Source: Gordonia sputi NBRC 100414
Lineage (GTDB): Bacteria > Actinomycetota > Actinomycetes > Mycobacteriales > Mycobacteriaceae
Direction of reading: 5' to 3'
Assembly (NCBI RefSeq): GCF_000248055.1
Contig: NZ_BAFC01000046.1
Location: 25,092 to 89,091 of the forward strand
DNA length: 64,000 bases
The position numbers and the translations under genes are program-made. This document shows, in pieces, positions 46,875 through 57,383 of this stretch (position 1 is its first letter; every line of letters starts with the position of its first letter). The notes under the pieces are model-generated. The model saw only the letters and a program-made list of their open reading frames with translations, was not told the origin of the DNA and did not search any database.

Positions 46875-47641
46875 GCGATCACGACCTCGATGCCGTGTGC
46901 CGAGAGCGCCGCCGAGAACTCGGGGTCGATTCCGTCGTCGGTGATCAGGACGTCCACCTCGTCGAGCGGAGCGAACGAGCTGAAGTCCTCGCGGCCCATC
47001 TTCGACGAGTCGGCCAGCACCACGACGCGCTGCGCGGCAGCCACGATGGCCGACTTGACCGAGGCCTCCTCGGCGTCGGGGGTGGACAGGCCGTGGCCCT
47101 CACTGATCCCGTTGGTGCCGAGGAAGGCAACAGATGCCCGCATCTTTCCGAGCGCTGCGACGGTCTCGGCTCCGACTGCGGCCTGCGTGAGCCCACGGAC
47201 CCGACCACCGACCATGAGCAGGGTGGCCCGTTCGTGTGCGGTGAGGGCCTGCCCGAGTTGGAGACTCGTCGAGATCACCGTGAGCCTGCGATCGGCGGGC
47301 AGCAGCTTGGCGGCCTGGTAGGTGGTGGTTCCGGCATCGAAGATGACCGATCCACCGTCCGAGGGCAGAAACCGGATCGCAGCTCGGGCGATCGCTGCCT
47401 TCTCTGCGGTCTGCGAGGACTCGCGTTGGGCGAGTCCGAGCTCGTTGACCACCTCGACCGTCCCGGCCTTGACGGCTCCGCCGTGGACGCGCTGCACGCT
47501 ACCGCTGCGCTCGAGCACCGCGAGGTCGCGGCGCACGGTTTCGCTCGTCACGTCGAACCTGTCGGCGAGAGCGGTCACGGATGCGCGACCGTGCGCGCGC
47601 ACCTGATCGGCTATTGCTCGCTGTCGCTCTTCGGCGTACAC
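46871..47641 (-). CDS. fruR: DeoR-family fructose operon regulator
   Basis: From GTG 47641 the protein has 256 residues and begins VYAEERQRAIADQV, the classic DeoR start. The helix-turn-helix SVTALADRFDVTSETVRRDLAVLE is followed by the sugar-phosphate sensor (DAGTTTYQAAKLL, GTNGISEGHGLS). A ribosome site (GGAG) is 8 nt before it. An earlier ATG at 47743 would add 34 repetitive residues encoded by the operator-like repeats and is less likely. It probably senses fructose 1-phosphate or 1,6-bisphosphate. Confidence 0.9.
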   Translation of the reverse strand: MYAEERQRAIADQVRAHGRASVTALADRFDVTSETVRRDLAVLERSGSVQRVHGGAVKAGTVEVVNELGLAQRESSQTAEKAAIARAAIRFLPSDGGSVIFDAGTTTYQAAKLLPADRRLTVISTSLQLGQALTAHERATLLMVGGRVRGLTQAAVGAETVAALGKMRASVAFLGTNGISEGHGLSTPDAEEASVKSAIVAAAQRVVVLADSSKMGREDFSSFAPLDEVDVLITDDGIDPEFSAALSAHGIEVVIA

Positions 47642-47654
47642 CTGTCGTCTCCGA

Positions 47655-47841
47655 TCTGTGGTGTGGCCAACCTTTCGGCGAACCATCTGTGGGTCTGTGT
47701 TCTGTGGATCTGGCTGCTGGTGGATCTGTGTTTTGTGGATCACCGCGTGATTGGTTCTGTGTGGGATTCAATGTTGATATATCTGTGTTTACGCCCGTAT
47801 GTGTTGACAAGTCAAGCGTTGCGAGTAACTTTGATCACAGA
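47655..47841. promoter_or_regulatory. Cluster of TCTGTG elements, candidate FruR operators
   Basis: TCTGTG occurs seven times on the plus strand (47655, 47686, 47694, 47701, 47725, 47756, 47782) and once inverted (47836-47841) between divergent fruR and ptsI. The density far exceeds chance. Whether FruR binds them is inferred. Confidence 0.5.
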
Positions 47842-47911
47842 AATTCACGACGCCGGGTATTCCTCACAGATCACCGCACCCGGCCGATCGACCCGGAAGG
47901 CAGCAGACGCA

Positions 47912-49627
47912 ATGGAGAATCACCTGGTAACGGAGAATCGGGTCACCATGAACGGTCAGGGAGGGTTGACAGGAACACCCGTCGTCGCGGGGTTTGCCTA
48001 CGGGCCGGTGTTGTGGCCGGGTAAGCGCGTCGAGTACGACGAGACGTCACTCGGCACCGATCGCGTCATCGCCGACGACGAGCGCGACGCGGAGTCGGAA
48101 CGCCTCGTCGCCGCCGCGGCAGTCGTCGCGGGCAGACTGCGTGATCGCGCATCGCACGCGTCGGGAGCTGCGGCCGAGGTTCTCGCCGCGACCGCCGGGT
48201 TGGCCGAGGATCGGGGATGGATCGGTGCGGCAAAGTCCCGTGTCGCGAAGGGGGTGCCGGCACCTGCCGCCGCGGTCGCCGCAACGGCGCAGTTCTCCGA
48301 GATGTTCGCCAAACTCGGCGGGTTGATGGCAGAGCGGATCACCGACCTCAACGACGTTCGTGACCGGGTGGTCGCCGAGTTGCTCGGTCGGCCGGAGCCG
48401 GGAATTCCGACGCCGAGCCAACCGTCGATCCTCTTCGCGGACGACCTCGCTCCGGCGGATACCGCCGGGCTCGATCCCGCGGTGATCGTCGGGCTGGCAA
48501 CGCGTCTCGGCGGACCGACCAGTCATACCGCCATCATCGCGCGACAATTGGGCATCCCGTGCGTGGTCGCCGTGGCGCGATTGAGTGAGATCACCAGCGG
48601 CACAATGGTTTTGCTCGACGGCGGTGCGGGGTCGATCACCGTTGAGCCGGAGGAGTCCGAGGCACGCGAACTCGTCGAGCGCAGCGTTGCGGAGGCAGCG
48701 CTTGTCGCTGCGTGGCGTGGTCCTGGCCGAACTGCCGACGGCACCGACGTCGCCATCCTGGCGAATGTCGCCGATGGTGCGTCGGCGCGTCGCGCTGCCG
48801 ATGCGCCGGTCGAGGGGATCGGGCTGTTCCGCACCGAGTTGGCATTTCTCGACAGGGCAGATGAACCCGATGTCGACGAACAGACGCGTCTGTACCGCGA
48901 CGTGTTCGAAGCGTTCGCGGGCCAGAAAGTCGTCATCAGAACGCTCGACGCCGGTTCGGACAAGCCGCTGGCCTTCATCGAGCACCCGGACGAGGCGAAC
49001 CCCGCACTCGGCGTACGCGGTAACCGAATCGGCGATGACCACCCCGAAATCGTGCGAACTCAGCTCGACGCGATCGCGCGCGCGGCAGAAGAATCCGGTA
49101 CGACGCCGTGGGTCATGGCACCGATGATCGCCACGGCCGCGGAGGCCGCACAGTTCGCCGATCTCGTCCGTCAGCGTGGTCTGACGGCCGGCGTGATGAT
49201 CGAGATCCCTGCAGCGGCAATTCTGGCGCCGGCGATCCTGGCCGAGGTCGACTTCGTGTCGATCGGAACCAACGACCTCACGCAGTACACGATGGCCGCC
49301 GACCGGATGTCGGCAGAACTTGCCGAACTGACCGACCCGTGGCAACCCGCGGTGCTCGCACTCATCTCGCAGGTCGCGACCGCCGGCGCCCAGCAGGGCA
49401 AACCCGTCGGCGTCTGTGGTGAGGCCGCGGCCGACCCGTCGCTCGCGTGTGTGCTCGTCGGACTGGGAGTCACCTCGCTGTCGGCGGCTCCGGCGGCGAC
49501 AGCAGCAGTCGGGGCGAAGCTGTCGACGGTGACCATGGAGCAGTGCCGAGCCGCGGCCGCTGCCGCGCTTGCCACCTCGAGTCCGGCACTCGCCCGACGT
49601 GCCGCAGCCGAAAAACTCGACCACTGA
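47912..49627 (+). CDS. ptsI: PTS enzyme I
   Basis: Phosphoenolpyruvate-protein phosphotransferase, the first PTS step. The 571-residue protein has the active H205 in RLGGPTSHTAIIARQ and the PEP-domain blocks ALGVRGNRIG, FVSIGTNDLTQYTMA and GVCGEAAADP. ATG 47912 is preferred; ATG 47948 would remove 12 residues. The frame stays open far upstream, opposite fruR, but that part is not homologous. Divergent from the fru operon. Confidence 0.95.
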   Translation: MENHLVTENRVTMNGQGGLTGTPVVAGFAYGPVLWPGKRVEYDETSLGTDRVIADDERDAESERLVAAAAVVAGRLRDRASHASGAAAEVLAATAGLAEDRGWIGAAKSRVAKGVPAPAAAVAATAQFSEMFAKLGGLMAERITDLNDVRDRVVAELLGRPEPGIPTPSQPSILFADDLAPADTAGLDPAVIVGLATRLGGPTSHTAIIARQLGIPCVVAVARLSEITSGTMVLLDGGAGSITVEPEESEARELVERSVAEAALVAAWRGPGRTADGTDVAILANVADGASARRAADAPVEGIGLFRTELAFLDRADEPDVDEQTRLYRDVFEAFAGQKVVIRTLDAGSDKPLAFIEHPDEANPALGVRGNRIGDDHPEIVRTQLDAIARAAEESGTTPWVMAPMIATAAEAAQFADLVRQRGLTAGVMIEIPAAAILAPAILAEVDFVSIGTNDLTQYTMAADRMSAELAELTDPWQPAVLALISQVATAGAQQGKPVGVCGEAAADPSLACVLVGLGVTSLSAAPAATAAVGAKLSTVTMEQCRAAAAAALATSSPALARRAAAEKLDH

Positions 49628-49633
49628 TACAGA

Positions 49634-49658
49634 CCCCGCTGGTCAATGACCTGCGGGG
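49634..49658. terminator. Hairpin between convergent ptsI and lexA
   Basis: CCCCGCTGGTC and GACCTGCGGGG pair with one mismatch around AAT. It lies in the 45-bp gap and could serve both genes. Confidence 0.65.
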
Positions 49659-49672
49659 CCCGGTTCAGCGCA

Positions 49673-50413
49673 TCACACCCGGCGCATGACCGTCACGACC
49701 TTGCCGAGGATGGCGGCGTCGTCGCCGGGGATCGGATCGAAGAGCGGGTTGTGCGGCATCAGCCAGACGTGGCCGTCTTTGCGTTTGAAGGTCTTCACCG
49801 TCGCCTCGCCGTCGATCATCGCTGCGACGATGTCGCCGTTGTCGGCGACATTCTGCTGACGTACGACAACCCAGTCGCCGTCGCAGATCGCGGCGTCGAT
49901 CATCGATTCGCCGACGACGCGCAGCAGGAACAACGAGCCCTCACCGACGAGCTCACGCGGGAGCGGGAAGACGTCTTCGACCGCCTCCTCCGCGAGAATC
50001 GGACCGCCCGCCGCGATACGGCCGAGTACCGGAACGAACGTGGGGGTCGGGAGATCTCCGTTGATGGCATCGGAGTGATGTGCATCGGGAGCCTCGGAGA
50101 CGTTGACCGCTCGCGGACGGTTGGCGTCGCGCTTCAGCAGGCCCTTGCGCTCGAGAGTGCGCAACTGGTGTGCCACTGATGAGGTGGACGTGAGGCCGAC
50201 GGCGTCGCCGATCTCTCGGATGCTCGGCGGATATCCACGCTCGCGTACCGACTTTCGGATCACATCGAGGACGCCACGCTGGCGATCGGTGAGTGTTGCC
50301 TCGGCGACGGCCGGATGGATCGGTGTCTCCTCGCCGCCTCCGCTCTTCTTGCCTTCGACGCTGCGACCGTTGCCCTTGGGCGACGTCGGGCTGCGTCGTG
50401 ACTTCTCTGTCAT
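49673..50413 (-). CDS. lexA: SOS repressor LexA
   Basis: Represses DNA-damage genes until RecA filaments cause its self-cleavage. From ATG 50413 the 246-residue protein has a winged helix ([28 protein letters not shown]), the A135-G136 scissile bond, S170 in VGESM and K207 in TVKTFK. An ~38-residue Ser/Gly/Lys lead precedes the HTH, usual in actinobacteria. GGAAGG lies upstream of the ATG. SOS box at 50539-50554. Confidence 0.97.
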   Translation of the reverse strand: MTEKSRRSPTSPKGNGRSVEGKKSGGGEETPIHPAVAEATLTDRQRGVLDVIRKSVRERGYPPSIREIGDAVGLTSTSSVAHQLRTLERKGLLKRDANRPRAVNVSEAPDAHHSDAINGDLPTPTFVPVLGRIAAGGPILAEEAVEDVFPLPRELVGEGSLFLLRVVGESMIDAAICDGDWVVVRQQNVADNGDIVAAMIDGEATVKTFKRKDGHVWLMPHNPLFDPIPGDDAAILGKVVTVMRRV

Positions 50414-50538
50414 CGGTTCCGTCCTTCCTGATGTTGATGCGGCTGCTGTTGTGAACCGGCTGCTGTTGTGGAGCAGGTGGTGGGGTGCGTCTTTCATCCA
50501 TCGTCTGGCGCCGACAGTAGCGGAGGCCACTGACAACA

Positions 50539-50554
50539 TCAAACATTTGTTCGA
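50539..50554. promoter_or_regulatory. SOS box serving lexA
   Basis: TCAAAC-ATTT-GTTCGA matches the consensus at 11 of 12 defined bases, 126 bp from the lexA start. Confidence 0.78.
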
Positions 50555-50606
50555 CGTGTCGCAGGACTTTGTCGGACCCCTCTGGTAGAACTCGAACATC
50601 AGTGCA

Positions 50607-50622
50607 TCGAACGCTTGATCGA
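50607..50622. promoter_or_regulatory. SOS box serving the LysM gene
   Basis: TCGAAC-GCTT-GATCGA matches at 11 of 12 defined bases and lies 15 bp before the LysM-gene ATG. Confidence 0.75.
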
Positions 50623-50637
50623 CCATTGGAGGTAGCG

Positions 50638-51264
50638 ATGACCAGCTTGATGACCAACCCGGTGACCCGCACGATTCCCAGCCCGTCGAGTGCATCCGCG
50701 GCAACACCGCCGACCACCCGATCTGCAACGCCCCGACCTGCGTCGACGACGCGTTCTCGAGTTCACCGCGCCACGGTGGTCAGTGGACGCGCATCGTCGA
50801 ATGCCGTGCGTAGCGAAGAGCTGCGTGTGGCGGGACATGTTCGAACAAGTGAGGTCCGACGGGCCGGCGCGGACGTCTCGCCGCAGCGCCGACGTCGGAT
50901 TGCGTTCGATCACGGCACCTCTACACGTCCGGCAGGCACGCGATGCGCCGGTGGCGTCGGCGAGATGGTGGCTGCCCGTCGCCGGCGCGCAGCGGTCTTG
51001 GCGGTGCTCGCCGGAGTCGGGTTGGCGCTGACCGTGTGGGTCGTCGGGACCGTCGGTGCCGACTACCAGCGGGCGAGCATGCCGTCGTCGACCTCCACGC
51101 AGGTGGTCCACGTGCGTTCCGGTGAATCGCTGAGCTCGATCGCGGCGCGGGTCGCGCCCGATATGCCGCGTCAGACCGTCATCGACGAGATCATCGACCT
51201 CAACGATCTGCCGTCGAGCGGGCTGCGCGTTGGCCAACCGCTTGTCACACCCGCGTACCGCTGA
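50638..51264 (+). CDS. LysM-domain membrane protein, SOS-linked (Rv2719c/ChiZ-like)
   Basis: A 208-residue protein with a Ser/Thr/Arg-rich cytoplasmic part (1-115), one transmembrane helix (about 121-140, [18 protein letters not shown]) and an outer LysM domain ([17 protein letters not shown]...[17 protein letters not shown]). GGAGG precedes the ATG. Divergence from lexA with two SOS boxes matches Rv2719c, a damage-induced cell-wall hydrolase that slows division. A similar division-arrest role is inferred. Confidence 0.87.
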   Translation: MTSLMTNPVTRTIPSPSSASAATPPTTRSATPRPASTTRSRVHRATVVSGRASSNAVRSEELRVAGHVRTSEVRRAGADVSPQRRRRIAFDHGTSTRPAGTRCAGGVGEMVAARRRRAAVLAVLAGVGLALTVWVVGTVGADYQRASMPSSTSTQVVHVRSGESLSSIAARVAPDMPRQTVIDEIIDLNDLPSSGLRVGQPLVTPAYR

Positions 51265-51274
51265 GCGCTGGCGG

Positions 51275-51280
51275 TATTCT
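51275..51280 (+). promoter_or_regulatory. Possible -10 of nrdR
   Basis: TATTCT, 128 nt before the nrdR ATG. It would give a long leader; no known riboswitch pattern was seen in it. Confidence 0.3.
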
Positions 51281-51408
51281 CGATGTCACAGGGTCCAGTC
51301 GGAAACCGACACGGTCACCGCTGCGGTCTCGCTTCCGCCGGTCGTCAGACGATCGGACCAAGCCAGATCGACGGAGCCGCTGCGTCCCGCGATTCGCACG
51401 AGGACTAC

Positions 51409-51969
51409 ATGCGCTGCCCGTTTTGTAAGAACGAAGACACCAAGGTCGTCGATTCGCGTGTCGCCGATGAGGGGCAGGCGATCCGCCGACGTCGCGCGTG
51501 CAGCGAATGTGGGCGACGTTTCTCCACGGTTGAGAGTGCTGTTCTGGCAGTCGTGAAGCGCAACGGAGTGACGGAGCCGTTCAGCAGAGAAAAGGTGATG
51601 CGCGGGGTGCGCCGCGCGTGCCAGGGACGTCACGTGAACGAAGACGATCTCGCGCAGTTGGCTCAGCAGGTCGAAGACGCGGTGAGATCGTCGGGTTCCG
51701 CTGAGATCCCCAGCAACGAGGTGGGTCTGGCCATTCTCGGCCCGCTGCGCGACCTCGACGAGGTGGCATATCTACGTTTTGCCTCGGTCTATCGCTCGTT
51801 CGATTCGCTCGAAGACTTCCAGCGTGAGATCGACGACCTCCGGGGCAACCTCACCGGATCCCACGAAGGCGCAGACGACCTCGACACACCCGCCACCCGC
51901 GACGACACTGTCGATGCTGCGTCGAGTTCAGCGCGTCCGGTGTCAACCGAGTCGGTCAAGAGCTCGTAG
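51409..51969 (+). CDS. nrdR: Ribonucleotide reductase repressor NrdR
   Basis: An ATP/dATP-sensing repressor of nrd genes. From ATG 51409 the 186-residue protein starts MRCPFC with the zinc ribbon C3/C6 and C31/C34, followed by the ATP-cone ([20 protein letters not shown]). A ~35-residue acidic tail is unusual in length. The 3' end overlaps the convergent hrpA by 27 bp. Confidence 0.96.
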   Translation: MRCPFCKNEDTKVVDSRVADEGQAIRRRRACSECGRRFSTVESAVLAVVKRNGVTEPFSREKVMRGVRRACQGRHVNEDDLAQLAQQVEDAVRSSGSAEIPSNEVGLAILGPLRDLDEVAYLRFASVYRSFDSLEDFQREIDDLRGNLTGSHEGADDLDTPATRDDTVDAASSSARPVSTESVKSS

Positions 51970-54900
51970 CGCGCGCTTCTCCGAAATGGGGTAGGCGGTC
52001 CCGAGCTTCTGGGCGAAGAGGCTGACCCGAAGTTCCTCGACAATCCACTGCGCTTCCTCGCTGACGGTGTCTCGGCGCGATTCGGGAAGCTGTGTCAGGC
52101 GCTGGTTCCAGCGCTCGGTGACTCTGTCGATGGCGGCCATTCCATCGCGGTCGCGAGTGGCCGCGGCAGGAAGTTGCTCGAGACGCTGCCGTGCGGCGGT
52201 CAGGTATCGCGGAACGTGCTGCAGGTGTTCGCGTGCCGTGGCCAGGACGAATCCATCGAAGACCAGGTTGTTGAACTGTTCGGCGACGTCGTCGCACGCT
52301 GTCTGACCCGAGTGGCGGTCGATCTCGGCACGTAGGGGAGCCACCTCGCGCAAGACCTCGACGGCGAGCGCGAAGTACTCCGGCGCCGCCGCTGAGATAC
52401 GCGGCCGGAGCGCCGAGACGAGTTCTTCGAAGGCCGACGGCGTGCGGATCGAGCCGAGATCGACTGCTGCGGGCGCGATGTCGCGAATCGCCCTGCGGGT
52501 GCAGTCGGAATACAGCGCGTCGGGCGACTCGTAGGGACTCTGACTCAGTGCCAGTCGATCCGCCGGGTCGAGTCCTGCGCTGATCTTGCGCGAGAGTGGC
52601 GCGATCGCGTGGTCGAGCAGTTCGATGACGGCACCGTGCAGTTGCACACGTCGCTGTGCGTCCGACGTCGCGAGCGTCCGTGCCACCCCACGGTTGCGCT
52701 CTCCGTCGACGACCTCGAGTGACGGATAGCGTGTGATCTGTTGTCCGGCAACGGTATCGACGTTCGACTCGGCGAGTGTTCCGATTCCGTCTGTCGTCCA
52801 CGTCGTGTACACCCGACGCGGCGTCGGCGCGGGCGCGTCACCCTCGATGCGTCGGCGGAGGTCGGCAAGGGACTTGCCGGTGGCGACCGACTCCTCGCGC
52901 TCGTCGATTACGACGAAGTTCATCCGAAGGTAGGCGGGGAGTCTCTCGGGAGCGAAGTCGTCAGCCGCAATCGTCTGCCCGGTGATCGTCGACAGTTCAC
53001 GCGCGAGGCCCGTGATAAGCGGCTCGCGGCGTGGGGTGAGGCGAGACAGAGCGAGATCGGCGAATCGTCCGGCGGGGGCCATCGTTTTGCGGATGGTCTT
53101 GGGCAGTGTCTTGATCAACTCGGTGGCGAGTTCGCTGCGCATTCCCGGGACCAGCCAGTCAAAGCCAGCAGGACGCACGTGCCGCAACAGTGGACGCGGA
53201 ATGAGTACGGACACACCGTCATCGGGCGCGCCGGGCTCGAATCGGTAGCGCAGGCGGTAGCGGGTATCGCCCTGTTGCCACTCGCCGGGATAGTCGGCAT
53301 CGGCGACGTGGACGTCGGCGGCGACGTCCTCCGGGGTGAGGTCGAGCAGCGCCTGGTCGGCTCTGCGCGCCTTCTTCCACCAGGTGTCGAAGTGGCGTGC
53401 CGAGGTGACCTCGGCGCCGATGCGATGGTCGTAAAAGTCGAACAGTTGGTCTTCGGTGATCACCACGTCGCGGCGTCGTGCGCGGTGTTCGACTTCGGCG
53501 GCGTCGGACAGCAGCGCCCGATTGCGTTCGAAGAACGGATGATTCGTCTTCCAATCGCCTTCGACGAGGGCGTGCCGGATGAACATGTCGCGCGCCGCCG
53601 CGGGGTCGATGGGGCCGTAGTCGACGCGGCGTCGGGCCACCAACGGGACGCCGTAGAGCGTCGCACGTTCGTATGCCATCGTCGCACCGCGCTTCGACGA
53701 CCAGTGCGGCTCGCTGTATGTGCGTTTGACCAGGTCGCCTGCGAGTCGTTCGGCCCACAGCGGGTCGATTCCCGCGACGGTGTGCGCGAAAAGTCGTGAC
53801 GTTTCCAGGATCTCGGCGGCCATCAGGAACGCGGGCGGCTTCTTGGAGAGTGACGAGCCGGGGAAGATCATCAGGGTCGTGTTGCGTGCGCCCGTGTACT
53901 CCCGACCCTCGGCGTTGCGCGCGGCGATGTTGCTCAGGAGCCCGGACAGTATCGCCTGGTGGATCGCATCGGTGTGGTGTGACACCTCTGGCTCGCCGGA
54001 ATTCTTCGACGCCCCAGACTCTTTTGATGTTCCAGACTCTTTCGATGTTCCGGCGTCGTTCGTCGACCAGCCGAGATCGTCGACGATGCGCCGTAGCTGT
54101 CGGTGCAGATCCTGCCATTCGCGGATGCGGAGGTAGTGGAGGAACTCGCGCTCGCAGGTGCGGCGGAACTGGTTGCCGGACAGTTCCTGTCGTTTCTCCT
54201 GAAGGTAGCGCCACAGTGCGAGGTAACCCATGAAGTCGGACCCTGGCACGACGAACCGCTTGTGTGCAGCGTCGGCAGCCTCGCGATGATCGCCGGGCCG
54301 CTCACGAACGTCGGGAATCGACAGCGCGGCGGCGATGACCAGAACGTCGGCGAGACAACCGGATTCGTGCCCGGCGATCAGCATGCGCGCGACCCTCGGC
54401 TCGACCGGGATGCGCGACATCGTGCGTCCGACAGGCGTCAATCGCGGTGTGGTGTCGGTCTTGTCGGTCGTCGTGATCGCACCGAGCTCGGTGAGAACTC
54501 CGATGCCGTCGCGGATTCCGCGCGCGTCGGGAGGTTGGACGAAGGGGAAGTCGGCGATGTCGCCGAGCCGCAGCGACGCCATCTGCAAGATGACCGAGGC
54601 AAGGTCGGTGCGGAGGATCTCGGGGTCGGTGAAGGCGGGGCGGGCGTCGAAGTCGGCCTCGCTGTACAGGCGGATGCAGATGCCGGGGGCAACTCGCCCG
54701 CACCGCCCGGCGCGCTGGCGGGCGCTCGCCTGCGAGATCGGTTCGACCGGAAGTCGATGGATCTTGGTGCGCGCCGAGTATCGCGAGATACGTGCGGTAC
54801 CCGTGTCGATGACGTAGCGGATGCCCGGGACGGTCAGCGAGGTCTCGGCGACGTTGGTGGACAACACGATTCGATTGCCACGCGACGGTGTGAACACCTT

Positions 54901-55983
54901 CTGTTGTTCGGCGATCGACAATCGTGCGTACAGCGGAACCACCTCGGCACCCGCCGCGACGCGTCGGGACAGCGAGTCCGCCGCCTCACGGATGTCACGT
55001 TCGGTGGGCAGAAACACCAGGATGTCGCCACCGGCGTTGCTGCGCCCCCACAACTCGTCGATGGCGGCGTCGATGCCCTGGATCTGGTCGAGGTCGGCGT
55101 GCTCGCCGCCACCGCGTTCGTCACCGGTGTCGGGGCCGTCGGAGGAGACGAGCGGGCGGTAGCGGACGTCGACGGGGTACGCCCGCCCCGACACCTCGAG
55201 GACGGGGACCTCGGCGTCGGGTGTCGTGAAATGCCGCGCAAATCTGTCGGGTTCGATCGTCGCCGACGTGATGATGAGCTTGAGGTCGGGGCGACGGGGG
55301 AGCAGTCGGTGCAGGTAGCCGAGGATGAAATCGATGTTGAGGCTTCGTTCATGCGCCTCGTCGATGATCAGCGTGTCGTAGGCGCGCAGCATCGGATCGG
55401 TGGCGATCTCGCGCAGCAGGATGCCGTCGGTCATCACCTTCACGAGAGTGTCGGCGCCGGAGCGGTCCGAGAACCTCACCGAGTACCCCACGGCATCGCC
55501 GATCTCGGTGTTCGTCTCGTCGGCGATACGCCGTGCCACGGAACTCGCGGCGATACGCCTCGGCTGGGTGTGACCGATGGCGCCGCGCACGCCTCGGCCG
55601 AGCTCCAGGCAGATCTTGGGAAGCTGGGTGGTCTTGCCCGATCCGGTTTCGCCCGCGATCACCACGACCTGGTGAGCGGCGATCGCGGCTGCGATCTCGT
55701 CGCGGGCCTCCGAGACCGGTAGCTCCGGTGGGAACTCGAGCACCGGAACGGATGCTCGACGACGCTCGATGCGTCGTGAGGCGGCGTCGATGTCTTGCGA
55801 GAGTGCCGCCACCGCATCGGCGTTCGGCGACGCACCGAGCTTGTCGACGCGGCGTCGAAGGCGGTGCTGGTCGACGATCGTCAGATCGGTCAGTCGACGT
55901 CGAAGCGAGCGTTGATCCGTCGAAGAAGGCTGCGTCGCCGCGGCGGTGGAGTCGCCGGGCTGTGATTCGGGGGAGACGGACAT
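51943..55983 (-). CDS. hrpA: DEAH-box RNA helicase HrpA
   Basis: A 1346-residue DEAH helicase. Walker A is GETGSGKT (111-118), DEAH is at 208-211, and later motifs include [10 protein letters not shown] and [14 protein letters not shown]2/OB regions and the long C-terminal DUF3418 domain of HrpA proteins follow. E. coli HrpA acts in ribosome rescue. An in-frame 18-bp repeat (54008-54061) gives the TSKESG-type run in a linker. Its 3' end overlaps nrdR. Confidence 0.95.
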   Translation of the reverse strand: MSVSPESQPGDSTAAATQPSSTDQRSLRRRLTDLTIVDQHRLRRRVDKLGASPNADAVAALSQDIDAASRRIERRRASVPVLEFPPELPVSEARDEIAAAIAAHQVVVIAGETGSGKTTQLPKICLELGRGVRGAIGHTQPRRIAASSVARRIADETNTEIGDAVGYSVRFSDRSGADTLVKVMTDGILLREIATDPMLRAYDTLIIDEAHERSLNIDFILGYLHRLLPRRPDLKLIITSATIEPDRFARHFTTPDAEVPVLEVSGRAYPVDVRYRPLVSSDGPDTGDERGGGEHADLDQIQGIDAAIDELWGRSNAGGDILVFLPTERDIREAADSLSRRVAAGAEVVPLYARLSIAEQQKVFTPSRGNRIVLSTNVAETSLTVPGIRYVIDTGTARISRYSARTKIHRLPVEPISQASARQRAGRCGRVAPGICIRLYSEADFDARPAFTDPEILRTDLASVILQMASLRLGDIADFPFVQPPDARGIRDGIGVLTELGAITTTDKTDTTPRLTPVGRTMSRIPVEPRVARMLIAGHESGCLADVLVIAAALSIPDVRERPGDHREAADAAHKRFVVPGSDFMGYLALWRYLQEKRQELSGNQFRRTCEREFLHYLRIREWQDLHRQLRRIVDDLGWSTNDAGTSKESGTSKESGASKNSGEPEVSHHTDAIHQAILSGLLSNIAARNAEGREYTGARNTTLMIFPGSSLSKKPPAFLMAAEILETSRLFAHTVAGIDPLWAERLAGDLVKRTYSEPHWSSKRGATMAYERATLYGVPLVARRRVDYGPIDPAAARDMFIRHALVEGDWKTNHPFFERNRALLSDAAEVEHRARRRDVVITEDQLFDFYDHRIGAEVTSARHFDTWWKKARRADQALLDLTPEDVAADVHVADADYPGEWQQGDTRYRLRYRFEPGAPDDGVSVLIPRPLLRHVRPAGFDWLVPGMRSELATELIKTLPKTIRKTMAPAGRFADLALSRLTPRREPLITGLARELSTITGQTIAADDFAPERLPAYLRMNFVVIDEREESVATGKSLADLRRRIEGDAPAPTPRRVYTTWTTDGIGTLAESNVDTVAGQQITRYPSLEVVDGERNRGVARTLATSDAQRRVQLHGAVIELLDHAIAPLSRKISAGLDPADRLALSQSPYESPDALYSDCTRRAIRDIAPAAVDLGSIRTPSAFEELVSALRPRISAAAPEYFALAVEVLREVAPLRAEIDRHSGQTACDDVAEQFNNLVFDGFVLATAREHLQHVPRYLTAARQRLEQLPAAATRDRDGMAAIDRVTERWNQRLTQLPESRRDTVSEEAQWIVEELRVSLFAQKLGTAYPISEKRALRALDRLG
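54008..54061 (-). repeat. Three 18-bp in-frame repeats in hrpA
   Basis: Units at 54008, 54026 and 54044 (plus-strand form GATGTTCCAGACTCTTTC) encode a Ser/Lys/Glu/Gly linker. Confidence 0.9.
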
Positions 55984-56098
55984 GATCTTTCAAGGATATG
56001 TGTCGGTACATGGTGGGACGCAGTCCGACCTCTCGCCGGTGAACGTACTGACGACCCTGAGTGCCCTGACCGCGATGCCGCCGGGCATCATTGACCCC

Positions 56099-57328
56099 AT
56101 GTCAGGTTCACTGTGGCACGGATTCGCCGATATGGGGTCGGTCAGCGCAAGCGGCCCATTTGTGATCACGCGGGGTGAGGGCACCCGCGTGTGGGACCGC
56201 GATGGCAACGAGTATCTCGACGCCACCGCCGGTCTGTGGTTCACCAACATCGGTCACGGGCGCACCGAGGTCGCGCAGGCGGTGGCCGATCAGCTCTCGA
56301 CGCTCGCGCACTATTCGGGATTCGGCGATCTCACCGCAGACGTCACCGACGCGCTCGCCGACCGGCTTGCGACCATCGCGCCGGTTGCCGGGAGCAAGAT
56401 CTTCTTCACCTCCGGCGGAAGCGACTCGATCGACACCGCTGCGAAACTCGCGCGGCGTTACTGGGTGGAGGTCGGCAAGCCGGAGAAGACGATCATCGTC
56501 GGTCGGACCAAGGCCTACCACGGCATGCATGTCGCGGGCACCTCGCTCGCGGGCATCCCCGGTAACCACGACGGCTACGGAACCCTGATGCCCGACGCAC
56601 AGACCGTCGAGTGGGACGACGCCAAAAGCCTGCTCGGTCTGATCGAACGCGTCGGCGCCGACAAGGTCGCCGCGTTCTTCTGCGAGCCGATCATCGGTGC
56701 AGGCGGCATCTACCTTCCGCCCGAGGGTTATCTGGCCGAGGTCCGACAGATCTGCCGCGACAATGACGTGCTGTTCGTCGCCGACGAAGTGGTGACCGGC
56801 TTCGGCCGTATCGGCGGCGAGAGCTGGTTCGCTTCGGCGCGCTTCGACCTCCAGCCCGACATGATGACCACGGCCAAGGGCTTGACGTCGGGGTACGTCC
56901 CGATGGGTGCGGTGTTCATCGCACCGCGTGTCGCCGAACCCTTCTACGCCGGTGGTGTTTGGTGGCGTCACGGCTACACCTACGGCGGCCACGCGGGAGC
57001 CGCGGCAGCCGCGATGGCCAACCTCGACATCATCGAGCGGGAGGGCCTCCTAGCCGAGGCGGCGAGGCTCGAGGGCGACCTGGCAGACAAGCTCGCCCCG
57101 CTCGCCGACCTCGCCGCGGTGTCCGAGGTGCGCACCGGACTCGGTGCGGTGACGGCCGTCCAACTCGCCGATCCGGCGCAGGCGCCCGCAGCGGTCGGTG
57201 CCCTGCGTAAGCACGGCGTGAGCACTCGCGCCGCAGGCCAGGGCGCGCTGCAGGTGTCGCCGTCGTTCGTGATGACGACAGCGGAGGTCGGCGAGCTGGC
57301 CGACCGTATCGGCGCAGCGCTGGGCTGA
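56099..57328 (+). CDS. Class III PLP-dependent aminotransferase
   Basis: A 409-residue omega-amino-acid-type aminotransferase. The PLP lysine is K260 in MTTAKGLTSGYVPMG, the cofactor Asp is D229 in FVADEVVTGFGR, and GPFVITRGEG and YHGMHVAGTSLAG are typical. Candidates are putrescine/polyamine, beta-alanine or diamine:pyruvate transaminases; the sequence does not decide. ATG 56099 or ATG 56075 could be the start; neither has a clear ribosome site. Divergent from hrpA. Confidence 0.88.
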   Translation: MSGSLWHGFADMGSVSASGPFVITRGEGTRVWDRDGNEYLDATAGLWFTNIGHGRTEVAQAVADQLSTLAHYSGFGDLTADVTDALADRLATIAPVAGSKIFFTSGGSDSIDTAAKLARRYWVEVGKPEKTIIVGRTKAYHGMHVAGTSLAGIPGNHDGYGTLMPDAQTVEWDDAKSLLGLIERVGADKVAAFFCEPIIGAGGIYLPPEGYLAEVRQICRDNDVLFVADEVVTGFGRIGGESWFASARFDLQPDMMTTAKGLTSGYVPMGAVFIAPRVAEPFYAGGVWWRHGYTYGGHAGAAAAAMANLDIIEREGLLAEAARLEGDLADKLAPLADLAAVSEVRTGLGAVTAVQLADPAQAPAAVGALRKHGVSTRAAGQGALQVSPSFVMTTAEVGELADRIGAALG

Positions 57329-57383
57329 GTCGATTGAAGCCGGCCCGGTCAAAGCTGGGCTGATTGAAGCTTGGTCGGTCAGC
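57324..57383. repeat. Degenerate 30-bp tandem pair between convergent genes
   Basis: Two ~30-bp copies sharing GATTGAAGC and GGTC blocks (57324-57353, 57354-57383) span the stop codons of the aminotransferase and the SDR. Confidence 0.7.

Noticed and set aside
48047..49624. 525-codon frame opposite ptsI
   Set aside because: Shadow frame; ptsI homology covers the whole region.
51265..51408. Cobalamin-type riboswitch before nrdR
   Set aside because: Some GGAAACCG-like bases are present, but the B12 box and the conserved core are missing.
54103..55722. 539-codon frame opposite hrpA
   Set aside because: Shadow frame with no recognisable domain.
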